DNA of 64,000 nt from Paramecium sonneborni. Its lineage: Eukaryota; Ciliophora; Oligohymenophorea; Peniculida; Parameciidae. The position numbers were made by a program, and so were the translations under genes. Numbering within the stretch: the stretch's first letter is position 1; each line of letters opens with the position of its first letter. This document shows, piece by piece, positions 25,691 through 38,073 of the stretch. The notes below the pieces were generated by a model. That model did not search any database. It was not told where the DNA came from and saw nothing but the letters and a program-made list of their open reading frames with translations. The stretch is from the NCBI GenBank assembly GCA_905182985.1, contig CAJJDN010000069.1:91949-155948 (forward strand). The letters run 5' to 3'.

Positions 25691-28676
25691 TATTGGACAG
25701 CAGCACTTATCTCTATCAAATCAAATGGCTTAGCAATAAAGTAATCCATTCCATTTCGAAAGCAATCTAATTTTTAATTTAATCCTGCAACAGTAGCTGT
25801 GGCTATGGCAAAGCCTTTGTCTAAATTTCCTTATTACATATTCTATTTAATACGCTAGACAAAGTCAATCCCACTCATTCCCTAAATATTTGTCAAAATA
25901 ATTACAGGTAGGTTTATGTCGATAAAGTACAGTAAGTAATAGCGATTTCCACAATGACAAGGACGACCTCTTTTTATTTCGATAATGTCTAATCCTTCTG
26001 AACCAGTAAATCCATAATCACATTTTATATCGTATTTCTTAAGTACTTATTCTAAAACTATAATCTAAAAGCAGTCATTATCAAGTATCAATACTTTGGA
26101 ACAGCAATTATTCCGAAGTCGATATTTAATAACTTAAGTGAGTAATTTTGGATTAAATTCAGGGAGTGATATTTAATTAATAGTTTATTCAGCTGCACCA
26201 AAATCAATTGCAGTAAATGTTCTTTGAGACTCATCAGGAGAATCTATTTTTCCTACAACACTTAGATTGTTTTTATTTAACAATTTTGTAATCTATTATA
26301 TACTATCTTATTGAATTCCTTATTTGTAAGTTCCAGAAAAACTCCCACTTTGTTCTCGAGATTATTTATGTATTGTTCCACTATTTGGAAGTACTCTCGA
26401 ATTTGAGGTATCTTGTCTTATTTTTGAGAGTTGAGAAAAATAGGCACTTTGTAAATCTATAGGATCTGTTGGTTTTATTGAAAATTATTTTGATAATTAA
26501 GTAAATGATAAAAGTTTTGATTCACCTCCTCCACCTTAATTGATATTGTCTTATAAAAGAAGTGACAATGAGGTTTCTAAGTATTTTTTTTTACCAAGTA
26601 CCTTAATAGGTCCAGTGTCTGAGTTTGGATATCTCATTTAAGTATTCTGAGATTCAATAACAAAAGTAAATGTACAAAACCCTTAGCTATCAATAAGAAA
26701 TTCTAATCCTCTTTTAAATGACCCAGATAATTACCAACAAAGTACTATACACATTTATAACTCTAAGGGGTTTGATAAATCTAATTCATTTACAGATTTT
26801 TAACTCTTTAATTACTGATTTAGTTATTTCGTTAGATTCATGATTTTTTACTTAGCAATTTCATCGAAATCAGATTTGGTATCTTTAATAGTGATCATGA
26901 TTCCTTATAATGTATAACTTTTGATATCAAATTTAATAGAACTCCTTGAAGAAGATTACAAACAATAATGCAATAGGCATGAAATGATTTGTTTAATCTA
27001 ATGAATTATTTAATAACAATTACTCTATCTTGATCACTAAAAATAATAGTGTTTCCATCCTACAACTCTATATTTGTAGTTAATTTGATTTACTTCATTT
27101 TTAATAAAGGATCAAATGTCTAAAGCAAATCATCTATTAAATCTTCAATTCGAATCGCATTCATTTTAAAGAATAATTCATTTTAGAAATAGAATATATA
27201 ATCCCTCATAGAGTATAGAAAAAGTGTAAATCTTTATGTTTGGTATCTCATATTTAATAATGTATTAGTAGTATATTCTTCTTTTGCTTTACGATTTAAG
27301 GACTAATTATTAGAAAGAATGATTTACCGTCGTTGTTTTACTGCTGCCTTCACTCATTTATGAATCATTGTGATGAGTAAGCAATAAAATGTATGTCAAA
27401 ATACAATTGACATAATTAATACATTCATGTGAATATATTGTATAAATGTTCTATAGAATTTAGTTTGGTTCTTAATTATAGATTTTAGGTAAGACAGGAG
27501 CCTATTCAAGATTGAAAAGGACAAACTTATGCCCATCAATATTAGTTATAAAGAGTTTGATTTGAATGCCATCTAAATCTAAAAAGTCATTCTTCACTTT
27601 AAAAATTGTAAGAGTGAAGAATCTCCATCTATCTCACAGAAATAGAATTACTTTTCAAAATCTTTAAATAAACATGAAATTAATTCTCTGATTGTAAATT
27701 AGCCTTTTATCTTACATTTGTGAACTTCGTTAATATTGTTACATAGAAACGACCCACTAATTTTAAGTAAAACATTTTACTCACTGAAAATAGAGTCACT
27801 GTACCCAGATTATCCTAATAATTCATTTATTTCTTTGCAACCAATGATAATAGTGGAATCTAAGAACAGTAATTCACAATCGAGCTTATCTCCTATATTC
27901 CTTTGTAGTTTGCCCAAATAAAACGTTTGGTAGATGATACTTAGATTTCCATTATAGATCAACACTGATTAATTTGAAAGCCACGACCTTTTATTTTTTT
28001 TGTACTCATTAGTACATATTTGTCATGATAATGTCATCCTCATTCAAATTATTACTATTCAACTATAATGGCTTTATTTCTGATGAGGAAAATGCTTTAG
28101 ATTGTTCATCCAATTATTTAATAATCTCTTGCGATTTGGCTTAAAATGTCGGAGGAGCATCAGGAATCTGCTTAAAGGATTTTGATAACGATAATTGTTT
28201 TGGTTCCTTAGTTTAATAAAACTTAATTTTCATTTGCAAAAATACAAGGAACCAATATAGATAATAGATCACGTTTTCAGGTGCTTGAATTAAATTCTAA
28301 ACATCGTGCAAAATACTTAATAAACCATAATTAACAAGAAGTGCTATCTTGATTTCATACTTCATTTCTAAATGGTTGATCAGAATCAAATATAACTAAG
28401 TGTTTGATACTGAATATTGGAACACAATCAGAATCAAACGAAATGACAATAAAAAAGTAAAACATCTCTTTATTTCTCTATTTAATAAAAGATTGTAGAT
28501 TCTGACAAACCCAATTACTATAGTCAAGAATACATTCAAACAAGTGAGCACTATTATTGTTTGATTACTACTTAATCTCTTAAATATAACATACAATTTA
28601 CCAAACCAGTTACAACTGCAATTAACAAGAGTTCCGATAAAAGTATTTCAAATATTTTTTATTTCATTTATATCAT
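25678..28676 (-). CDS. membrane hybrid histidine kinase/response regulator with degenerate ATPase domain
   Basis: 949 residues after six introns (28579-28601, 27988-28015, 27629-27651, 27303-27327, 26998-27023, 25882-25905). The N-terminus has several hydrophobic segments (first about 200 residues), then a sensor-like region. A HisKA-like helix keeps YSHE but lacks the following R-T-P-L-N. The ATPase region is recognisable (FSDQDRIKQI, SIKFDIKSYTLQGIMITI), yet the N box reads CLLHYC and the DxGxG box reads DTKSDF, so ATP binding is doubtful. The C-terminal receiver looks complete: LDNDCF acidic pocket, phospho-acceptor D in FIDINLPGMSG (rebuilt across intron 25882), T in TATVAG and K in AKPFD. 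I infer a phosphorelay receiver fed by another kinase. The start could instead be ATG 28667. Confidence 0.8.
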
Positions 28677-28680
28677 TAAA

Positions 28681-29197
28681 ATGGTAAGAATAACCACAAT
28701 ATGTAGTCTTCACGTGACCCTTATCACCAAAACCCAATGATCTTTTTTGATGGCTAGAAAAAGAATGTTATCAAAGTTTTTGGCAGTAACTTTATTATTA
28801 CTCTTTAGACAACTGCAAAAATAATCATCAATTTAGTATAGGCTGGGATGTACCATCTATAGGAACAGTATAAAGAGTATCCAATAAAGTAGGAAATGAA
28901 ACTGGATTTTTAATCCCTGACTACACTGTGATCACTTATAAGAATATCAATAAAGATTCTAAGACTTAGTTACCTTAATCAAATTTATAATCGCCTAATA
29001 AATTTGCCACTTTGGCTTAAAAGAACCTAGTCTAAGATAACTATAAAAATGAAATTATAGTCTAAAGAAGCATCAATAATAGTATTGAAAAGTTTAAGTC
29101 TGAAGACAATCTTAAAGAATAAACTAATAAATAAATCAGAGATATTTTAGCTAAATAAAGAAGAGAAAACTAGCAAAATTTTAAATATAAATCTTGA
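28681..29197 (+). CDS. hypothetical protein whose first coding exon is only the ATG
   Basis: 156 residues with introns 28684-28706 and 28786-28808 (both 23 nt). The first intron begins directly after the start codon, giving a 3-nt coding exon. Downstream the frame is uninterrupted: SRDPYHQNP, IGWDVPSIGTVQRVSNK, GFLIPDYTVITYKN, then a charged helical tail with EKFKSEDNLKEQTNKQ. The middle looks globular and the end coiled. No family recognised. Its ATG is 4 bp from the ATG of the divergent histidine kinase. Confidence 0.7.
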
Positions 29198-29346
29198 TTA
29201 AGCTCTATAATAATTACTAGTGTATGATCATTATTATATAAATAATAACATTCCTATGAATTATTTTATTTTCTAAATAAATCATCAACTTCAAGTATTC
29301 AGCTTAATAATTATGTTAAATATTAATATTATTTTAATTATTTAAG

Positions 29347-29767
29347 ATGAATGACAAAGAAGACACTATTTATTAGTCTTTTATTAATTCAGAAGGAAGT
29401 TTACCATATGAAAATCAGTTTGAACAATGCTAACAATGCGTATAACTATAGAAATATGTTTATTAATTGGAATAGGAAATTTCAGAGTTAAATAAATTGA
29501 TGTAAACTTAAGTAAATATTGAAAGAGAAATAGTCAAAGAACTAAAAACCTTAAAATATATAATTACCCAAAAAATTATCATATTGTAAATTATAAAGTG
29601 TCAGTGTGAGACATCATAGTCATTAACATTTAAGCAAGAGTCTTCATGAAGACTAAAACTAAAATACAAAAAGTATGTTTACAAGTTCTGGACATTAGAA
29701 GAGAAAGATTTTCGATGAAGTAGAGGAAAAGACAAGCACAAAAGCCCTTTAATTTTATAAATTGTGA
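29347..29767 (+). CDS. hypothetical coiled-coil protein
   Basis: 132 residues with one 22-nt intron (29512-29533). The N-terminal half has a CxxC (EQCQQCVQLQ) leading into a heptad-like helix (YVYQLEQEISELNKLMQTQ). After the intron the sequence is basic and Ser/His-rich, then MFTSSGHQKRKIFDEVEEK. Without the intron the frame ends earlier, so the splice decides the C-terminus. Function unknown. It converges on the next gene with 34 bp between stops. Confidence 0.55.
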
Positions 29768-29801
29768 AATTTTATATAAGATTATCATATGAATGATTAG
29801 T

Positions 29802-30593
29802 TCAAAAATTCTTTATATTACTAGAATGTGATCTTTGAGGAGCAACTCTGTAATTGATATAAGAGATTGAGGGATGATGACAGTTCACTATTGATTCAAC
29901 AATTCTATTGGGACTTCTGCCAATTCTACTTTTACTTTGTTCTTGACGAAAGGTAGATAATTACGAATGAAGAGACTCAATCAACTAATCCTTATTTAAT
30001 AATTAGATTTTTGTATTTTCTATATCTATCCTTATTTGTTATTGCTATTTGATTTAATCTTACAAGCTCAATCTATTTTTTAATAATTGATCTTAATAAA
30101 ATTGATTCTCCTTCTCCAACTTTCTGATCTAAACAAGAAGTTCAGAAATATTGATCTGTTATTTCTTGTTAGACTCTTTCAAAATTTATATTTAATCTAA
30201 ATGAATGATAACTTTACTTTATAAACTTAAAACCAATTAAGATTATTAGAAGAGTTGTTATTGCAATTTTATAATTGTTTCTTTATCCTTATCCTTATTC
30301 TATTGTTCTATCAAATTCACGAAACATAATTAATTATTAGCTAATCTGTCAAGATTAAAACATTACTTAATTTCATCTCTACTTTCGAATCGAAAATGGA
30401 ATCTTAACTAATCTTCCTATTTGAGCAATTCTCAGTAGACTTATCGTCTTTCTTAGATGGACTTATAACTTCTTCATGGAAGAAATATCTTTTCTAAGCA
30501 ATTATTTTTAAAATAAAATACCTCTTTTGCTTGAGGAGACTTTGGTTCAACGAATGAAGGAGAAGCCAAAGCTTAATTTGAATCTATAAACAT
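29802..30593 (-). CDS. hypothetical coiled-coil protein
   Basis: 245 residues, introns 30494-30521 and 30341-30366. The N-terminus is Pro/Ser-rich and disordered (QALASPSFVEPKSPQ). From about residue 75 a continuous amphipathic helix (ETIIKLQQQLFQQSQ.., ISELLVQIRKLEKENQFYQDQ) extends for roughly 110 residues, ending in a Ser/His/Arg-rich tail. Probably a cytoskeletal or scaffold protein; no specific family. Plus-strand frames in the same interval are shadows broken by TGA. Confidence 0.65.
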
Positions 30594-31857
30594 TTCATGT
30601 ATTTAGTGTTTTGTCAGATAAACATGAGAATTCATAATGAAAAAATTATTAAATTTATTAATCTTATCTTGTTTTATTCACTTAAATGATTGCAAAAGGA
30701 ATTGAATCTAAAAGTCTGATGAAGAGCATTTTATTAATTCATATATTTTAATATATCTCTTTCATGACAATACTCTTTATTTACAAGTAGGCTTTAGTAA
30801 TGCAAAATTTTTGAACAGGCTACAGGAGTCTGTTATTTTTACAATTTTTACACTGAATTGAAATATTTATTGGATCTTTTTTTAAAATAAGTTTTGTATG
30901 CTTTTCCATATATATTTTTAAAATAGATAAATAGTATTAAATTTCTTCTTGAATTAAAAAAATCTCTAGAGCAAGAGAATAAGGAATTATTGAATTTACA
31001 AATGTTATATTTATTAATTCCAAAGTTTAATAATGGAGCCCCTAAATAAAATTTTAAAGGGAGATTTAACAATATTAAAGAAATCTTGAGTTTAAATGCC
31101 AGTTTATATTTTTTACTTAAAAATTATGAAAAAAAATTATGCTTTGCAGAACAGTTTTTATACTTATTTTGTTTCTCTAATTTAAAAAAACTTGAATACA
31201 TAAGATGCTTTGCTTTTGAAATGAAAAATTTAGCAACTCAATTTTTATCTTAATTCCAAAAATAGTTTTTGATGATTGTTATGATTATATCATATTTGAC
31301 TTTGAATTCAAGAACAAGTCAAGATCATAAATTTCAATATTATATAATTTCATTTTTAAATATTAATTGGTGAAAATCTCATTATAAATAAAATAATTTA
31401 TAATTTTAGAGAGAGAAGAAATTAGTTACCAAGTATTCATTTAAAACTGTGAGAAATTGAAGGGAATAAACTTAATTAATGAAATGAATAAACTTATTCT
31501 CTGCTTGAATCTAGTAATGAAAAAAATCAATTATTAACATCATTAATACTGATATATATAAAAAATATAACACAGGAATTAATTCTTATAAGTTTAAGAG
31601 AAATTTATCAAAAAATAGAAATGCCCTTCATATCTGCTGAAGAAAGAAGCAAATCAAAATTAAAAAACTTAATTAATCAAGATCATCACAATAAATATAT
31701 AGCTTATTGAATAGAAGATTTGTAATAGGAGAAGTGCAAAAAGAAAGTTTATCACAATAAAACCAAATGATAGAAGAGGAAGACATTGAATATATATAAA
31801 TTGAATAAATAATTATTATTAAAACGGATGAATTCATATATTTGATTAGTAATAATT
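30594..31857 (+). other. no intact gene; open stretch 30951-31373 may be a remnant
   Basis: An ATG near 30640 opens a signal-like hydrophobic peptide (MKKLLNLLILSCFIHL) that stops after about 22 codons. From 30951 to TGA 31371-31373 a plus frame is open for 140 codons without an ATG; it contains LEQENKELLNLQMLYLLIPKF followed by a hydrophobic stretch. The L-x-L-L-P-K-F pattern is seen before catalytic domains of ciliate nucleotidyl cyclases, so a dead cyclase fragment is conceivable, but this is weak. The remainder is AT-rich with nothing recognised. Confidence 0.25.
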
Positions 31858-32768
31858 ATGCTCAATTAATATGAGCCTTTAGAATAGCCAGGAGTAGCTT
31901 TGAGCATAACTGAATATCCCACAAAATCTGAAATCTAAGAAGTAGTTTCGAAAGAAAAGTAGTCTCATTTGTCAGATATGTAAATTGAACAATAATTTAG
32001 ATTACTACTTCTAATTATCATATTTTATTTGATTGTAGTGATTTCTTTTTTTGTGGTATTGGGCACATCACAAGAATTCAGATAATTTCTGTTTGACTTT
32101 TTTAATGATAACTATGAAAATGGTAATTAATAATATTGATTTTGCTAAAGATGTTCATGGATTGATTTATATTGGAGCTTTTGAGTTTTTATTGATTATA
32201 ACTGGATTTGATATATTTTTGATGGATATTTTATTTGGATTTTTCATTCGACCATATTTAACAGCTTTTGGTTTATTATTTGCAACTAAAATGGCTGGAA
32301 AGTAATAATAAAATGAATTTTAGATTTTTATGTTTTGCTTTAGTAAAATATTGTTTTAGAGAAGAAATTTATTAAGCATTTAAAGGGAATATATTTTTCA
32401 AGACTTTTTATATAGCAGCAAAAATAAACCCAATAAAAATCTTAGCAATTTTACAATTAATCACATTACCTACAGCATTTAAGACATATGTTGTTGGTGT
32501 ATTTGCAGTCAGTACTTAATAGTACTTGATAGTTACATCAATTAGTAATTTTATATGGACTGGTTTTTGGGTTCATGTTGGAGTTTAAGCAAAGAATGTA
32601 AAGACATTTATTGAGACTGGAAAATCATCAGATATTATGCCTTTGTAAATACAAATGATAATATTAATTGGAGGAATATGTGCTTTAGGATATTTGTTGA
32701 AACTTACTAATTAAGTTTACTAAGCTATTGTATAAGAAGTTCATGGATTGGAAAAGAATATAAAATGA
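31858..32768 (+). CDS. VTT-domain (TVP38/TMEM64, SNARE-associated Golgi) membrane protein
   Basis: 286 residues with introns 32123-32150 and 32302-32323. A cytosolic N-terminus of about 60 residues precedes a transmembrane helix (LLLLIIIFYLIVVISFFVV). Hydrophobic segments follow: IGAFEFLLIITGF, a pair around PYLTAFGLLFATKMAG, then KINPIKILAILQLITLPTA, where the VTT family has a polar helix before L-P-x-x-x-K, and a last helix near IILIGGICALGYLL. VTT proteins act in Golgi/ER membrane organisation and lipid scrambling. The canonical E-x-P/G motif is poorly conserved, so the assignment rests on hydropathy order and the LPTAFKTY segment. Confidence 0.65.
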
Positions 32769-32827
32769 ATAAATTTAATTATATAGAAATTAATATCTAT
32801 AAATTAATATAAAATTAATATAAATTT

Positions 32828-34452
32828 ATGAAATCACCTGTTCGAAAAGAAAAGAAACACTAAACTCACAATCCATCTTCTTAATAGGATTAATTTTAAT
32901 AAAAGCTGCTTTATCCAGGATAAATAATTGCAGGAAGATTTAAATTAATTGAGAAAATCGGACAAGGTAGTTTTGGATCGATTTTTAAGACTGAAAACAT
33001 AGAGACAGGTGAAATATGTGCATCTAAATTTGAAAAGAGAGAATCATCAAAAAATAATGTGAGTTTATTAGTAAGAGAAATAAAGATTTTGTTGGAATTG
33101 AAAGGAATAGTAGGTATATGAATGATTTATGTAAGGATTTCCTTAGATTTTACATTATGGAAGAGATGAGAATTACAATTTCTTTATGATTACATATTTG
33201 GGTTAAAATTTGGAATACTTGATTAGAAAAACTAAGAAGTTCTCATAAACAAATTGTCTAAGAATAGGATTACAATTATTAGAGAGAATAGAATAATTAC
33301 ATATAAAGAATTTGATTCATAGAGATTTGAAACCAGAAAATATAGTCATAGGATGGTAGGATATTGATGTTGTATATCTAATTGATTTTGGATTATCTAA
33401 ATATTACAAAGACAACCATGGAAATCATATTCCAATGGTTGATAAGAAAGGTATAATTGGAACTGCTAGATATGCTAGTATTAGTGCACATTTAGGTGAG
33501 AAATCTTAAATGTAATTTTAGGTAGAGAGTAATCAAGAAGAGATGACTTAGAATCTTTAGCATATGTACTCATATATCTGAATAAAGGTAAATTACCATG
33601 GATGAATTTACCTATCTAAGATAAATCTCTCAAATATAACAAAATACTTGAATAAAAATAAACTATCTCTCATGAAAAATTATGTGATAATTTACCTAAA
33701 TGTTATTATCTTTTATTACAACATGCCAAATCTCGAGAATATACTGAATAACCTAATTATAATTTTATTAAAGAGTAATTTTCAAAAGCATTAGGTGATT
33801 TAGAATATATTGATAACATGTCTTTTGATTGGGAGAAGTTACCTGAAATGAGATCTAAAAAATCAAGAAGATCTAATTCATAAAAAAAACAAAATGATAA
33901 AAAACCAAGAATCTCTATTACCAAAGAACAAACCATTATTCAAGAACCAAAATTATAATAATAACAGCCTCCTTTATAAGTAACTTAATAATAAGCTCAA
34001 TAAAAAAGTCAGGTTTCCTTTCTCAATGTGCCTGATCTAGATAGTTTATCTCCAGATAAGTAATCAGGACTTGAGAAAAAAAGTAGAGGGGTAAAGTATT
34101 ATTAATCATTCAGTATTTAAGTAGAGGTAGTGCAGGTACTACTAGGTTGATGAATTATGATCTTAGTTAAATTGAGGAGGATGAAAATGATGGAGACAAT
34201 CAGAATAATAATACGCCATATATTAATTCAAAAAAATAGAGAAAAGATTTAAAAAGCTTTTCTGTAATGACAGAAAATTAAGTATTAAAACTGACATCTT
34301 TTTGCAAACAAGCTGGTAAAACTATAAAAGAACAATAAATTCAAGAATTGAATTAATTCTATGGTTCGTTTGATAATCTAGATCTTATTGCAAATGATGA
34401 AATAAACATCTAATTTAACAATATTGGAGCTTTTTCCTTTAAAAAGCATTGA
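32828..34452 (+). CDS. casein kinase 1-like Ser/Thr kinase with long C-terminal tail
   Basis: 516 residues, introns 33114-33135, 33496-33521 and 34096-34121. The kinase domain covers about residues 35-320: glycine loop GQGSFG, Lys in CASKFEKRE, catalytic [16 protein letters not shown] and GTARYAS, with no A-P-E motif, as expected for CK1. The intron at 33496 sits in the activation segment just before [12 protein letters not shown], another CK1 hallmark. The tail is Gln/Ser/Lys-rich and low in order. CK1 kinases are expanded in Paramecium and act in many signalling steps. It begins 59 bp after the upstream gene on the same strand. Confidence 0.92.
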
Positions 34453-34695
34453 ATCTATATTTATACTATTTAAAATTTTAATAAACTGTAAATCAAACCA
34501 ATAAAAAACTTTTTACTTGAATGAACATAATTAATTTTAATTTATTATGATATTATATTGCTACAAATTCAATCATAAAGAATCAGTTTATGACAAAATA
34601 TGATGTTGTTTTAAAAAAGTATTTAAAAGGAAGGCACTTTAAGAGAAAAAAGATAAAACTCAAATGAATTCAAATAAATAGAGACCTCAAAAATA

Positions 34696-34911
34696 ATGAA
34701 AACTATTAGTAATTATAAGTGTTTAGAATCTAAAGGACTACTTTAATAGTGTTTAATTCAATTAAATAAAGATACATCATCTAATTATAAATTGTAAAAC
34801 GTAGAAGAATATAATCAGTTTTATATTCCGCATCTTTTTAACTAAAAATTTTAATAAAAAGGGATGCATCTAGATCATTAATTAGTTAAAAAAATTCCTG
34901 ATACCAGATGA
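34696..34911 (+). CDS. tentative 71-residue ORF
   Basis: Starts MKTISNYKCLESKGLLQQ and ends at TGA 34909-34911, using several TAA/TAG as Gln. It lies between the CK1-like kinase and the gene at 35048 and could be a small gene or a leftover 5' exon, but no intron connects it to either neighbour. The flanking DNA (34453-34695 and 34912-35047) shows nothing recognisable. Confidence 0.25.
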
Positions 34912-35047
34912 AATATCTAGTATTTAAATAAGATGATTGTGACCTTTCATTTTTAAAAAACGATATTCTACAACCAATGATAATATATAATATTAATTTC
35001 ATATTCAAAAAATATATTTTTTGTTCATATTAAATAATTTTCCTTAC

Positions 35048-35665
35048 ATGATTTATTGCGTTTCAAGAACTTACTCTAAAACAAACAAAATACAGCATCA
35101 AAAAAGTTCTTCTATTAGTACAATTAATTCAAAACCACCTGAAACTAGCCATAATTCAATTCACAATTTTTATGTTTCTAACAATATGATGCTCAGTATT
35201 TTAACTGTCTCAGGTCAAGAATCATCCAATAATTAGTCATAAATAACCTAAAACACTTAAGATGAAGACAATTAATTTTATTCTTACAGAAAATAATTGT
35301 AAAAATAATTGTCTGAAAGGAAGGTCAAAAGAAATTATGATTTAGAACCATAAACTAGGGAAGACTTTTCAAGATAATCAATTCACATACCCGTTTAAAT
35401 TGAACCATAATAATATCAAAGATAAAGTAGTAGGACTGTTCCAAATCTAGTACAGATATCATCAACCCCTACTAAAGTCTAAAAATTAATCAATCCTTTG
35501 ATATTTAACTCTTGTTCAAATGAAATCTCTTTTGGGTAATACAAATTTAAAAAAAATGAAATCTTATAAGATGAAAATTCAATGTCAAACATTCAAGATG
35601 ATAATACACAGATCCAGATGCCGATGAAATTTTAACCATTTCAGTTTAAATTTTCTTAATAATGA
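35048..35665 (+). CDS. hypothetical Ser/Asn/Gln-rich protein
   Basis: Intronless 205 residues from ATG 35048 (an earlier in-frame TTG is not a eukaryotic start). Composition is dominated by Ser, Asn, Gln and Lys, with patches such as SSSISTINSKPPETSHNSIH and RKQLQKQLSERKVKRNYD. The end (MPMKFQPFQFKFSQQ) alternates Phe with Gln/Lys. It is probably mostly disordered. Repeated use of TAA/TAG inside a long frame with a proper end supports real coding; function unknown. Confidence 0.55.
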
Positions 35666-36112
35666 CTGCATTTATTAATTGTATTAAAATTCTCATTTGT
35701 ATATTATTCATAATTATTTATCATATTACATTACTTTGAAATAAATTTTTATTAAAATTCAAGCAAATTCATGTTCCTCTATAACTGATAAAATTTAATC
35801 CAGTTATTTTAATAAAAATAATAATATCCTCAAATCCCTTCTTCTATATATTTAAAAACAACCATTTCCTACTAAATTAAATAACTATGCTGAACAAAAT
35901 TCTTAGCCAATATTCAGAATATATTTATTTAAAAAATATTAAATCATAACACAATTTAATTCACCATTTTTTTTTTAGAAATCCTACTACTTTGCTAGAT
36001 ATTCCACTATCATCTTATTGATTTATTTATTATTGTTTTGTAGTTTAAGAATTCTCACTAAAATATGAATAAATAACATTACTTCAGAGATGTGTCAAAA
36101 AGGTCTTTCATT
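35666..36112. other. intergenic, nothing recognised
   Basis: About 450 bp of AT-rich DNA between two converging genes, with a T-run near 35970. Short frames on both strands are interrupted and show no family resemblance. Confidence 0.5.
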
Positions 36113-38073
36113 TCAGTCAATTTCATTAATAAATCCTATTAATTAGAGCTATAGAATAATAATTTAATAGTACTTATCTTTAAATTATTTCATAAACTTT
36201 AAAGTCTCTTCTAAAGTATTGAACATTTCTTCAGCCTATTAGATAGGAATAGAAATAGAATTTTTAACTGTAGCTTAAGTTTTATCCTTTTTGGATTATT
36301 ATGCCTGTTCTTCTACTTAAAACTATGTTTTTATAGTTTTAGTATTAGTAGTAGATAAACTAGAATCAAAGAAATTTGTAGTGATTGAAGATTAATTGTT
36401 ACTTTGAGTTGTTTAAGAGATTGTCAATGCTTATTATTATTGTTATTAATATTAAGGCTAGATTGACAGTGATTATTACTGAGACTTTTATTATTGAGGT
36501 ATTTTGTTTGGTTATAATGGATTAAAGAATTTTTATTAATTTTAATTTGTTTTTTCAATAGAGTTATCATCTTTGTAAATCAGATCTTCATCTCCTTTCA
36601 TTTTAAATTAAGGTTTTTCAGAAGAAATCTTAACAACTTGAGCATCTACTCCTTCAATTTTGTCTGTAGGTTGTGCAAAAAAAACAGAATTGAATTGTTT
36701 ATCTGAATAAATTGATGGTTAATTTGATTCATTTTAGTCATCCAAATTATTTGAAGATTTTTAATTTAATAAAATGGCTCTTACATTGATGGCTGCTTCG
36801 AGAAGAGCTGGTAAATTAGAAACTGGAGGATATTTGAGAAATCTTTAATAACATTAACTAGAATCTTCCATTTCCATTACTATATAAATTAATAACTTTA
36901 TTTACATGGCTGTTTGACATATAATATCATAGCAATAGCAATGCAATCAACAAAAAAAAGAGTTTCTGTTTTTTACTCATAAAAATCATAGAAAATTGCA
37001 TCCCATGCATAAAATGATTCTATTAAATGTAACTCTCTTGTAAACATACATCTATAGTAATTATAATTAAAAATACCTAATCCATTTTAATAAAAATATT
37101 TGGAATTCCACTTGTAATAATTTGAGATGCCTAAATAAGGGCATCTCTACTTATTTCAAGAGAATATCTTAAATTTTAGAAACTCTTGTTAAAATGGCAC
37201 TTGGCTTTTTACTTTATAATTTAATTTTTTATGCTTCAGTATAATTTGGTCTAAACATTTCCATATGTTGAGCCTCATTCATCAACTTCTAGAAAAGTGT
37301 ATAGATGTCAGCTTCTGCATATTCCCATGAATTAAATTATAACAAGATTTATTTGTCTTCATCTGAAGCCTTAATGATATATAAATTAATATACTCCTAG
37401 TATTTTTTCAATCTCATCTTTGTATAGAGCTTCTCGAAAATACACATAAATCAAGGATGCTGCAACTTCATTCATTCCTTATCTATATGAAATTTCACTA
37501 TTTTCTTTGCTCCATATAAATAATATGCTTGTCAATATTTATAACACCTTCTTATTTGTAAAAAATTAATTCTCTTAATATGTTCTTTCGACATCTTTTT
37601 TTATTTCATTTCTTAATTCAGCATCTTCCATAGGGTTTTGTGTTGATGTCTTAATTTTAGATGCACCTCCTAAAGGTCCTCCTAATGGTCCTCCTAATGG
37701 ACCACCTAAAGGACCTTTTTTTGGTTAATCTTCAATTTTAGTTTTAGATGATACTTCTTAAGATCTCTAATACTTTTACTCTAATTATTTATATGTTTCT
37801 CTTGTCTTTGTTAACTTACCTATCTTTTCAAAGATAGTGTCTTCAATCGAATAAATGCTAAATCCAAATTTTAAAATACTTAAAAAACAATCTCCATAAA
37901 TTAAATCTCTACCCAGTATTGTCCAATCTACAATATTTTATTAATGTTTCAATGTCTGAGATCTCATTATTGATCATGTATTTGTGAAAATTCTTCACAT
38001 TAAAATGATGACCGCTTATATTATATTACTAAATCATATACATTAAATTTTTGAGTTGTGTTATTGCTTCCAT
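36113..38073 (-). CDS. TBC1D5-like Rab GTPase-activating protein
   Basis: 620 residues after introns 37858-37879, 37370-37394, 37052-37076 and 36880-36905. The TBC domain has both catalytic fingers: Arg in EIKKDVERTYQENQFF and Gln in SYRQGMNEVAASLI. Further matches are EMPLFRHLKLLQVEFQIFLL, RCMFTRELHLIESFYAWDAI and CIAIAMILYVKQPLM, the order seen in TBC1D5, a regulator of Rab7/retromer and autophagy. Before the domain lies a repeat of GPLG units (DNA near 37670-37725). The C-terminal 200 residues are Gln/Ser-rich and probably disordered. The last intron must be spliced to join the TBC end to the Gln-rich tail; otherwise the tail looks like a separate gene. Confidence 0.85.

Noticed and set aside
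28396..28596. Minus frame starting within the first intron of the histidine kinase
   Set aside because: It is the kinase's second exon read with unspliced intron sequence, not a separate gene.
29650..30060. Plus-strand protein with TGA readthrough (FYKL-x-NFIQDYH..)
   Set aside because: The interval 29802-30593 is explained by a spliced minus-strand coiled-coil gene, and the plus gene ends properly at TGA 29765-29767, so no stop recoding is needed.
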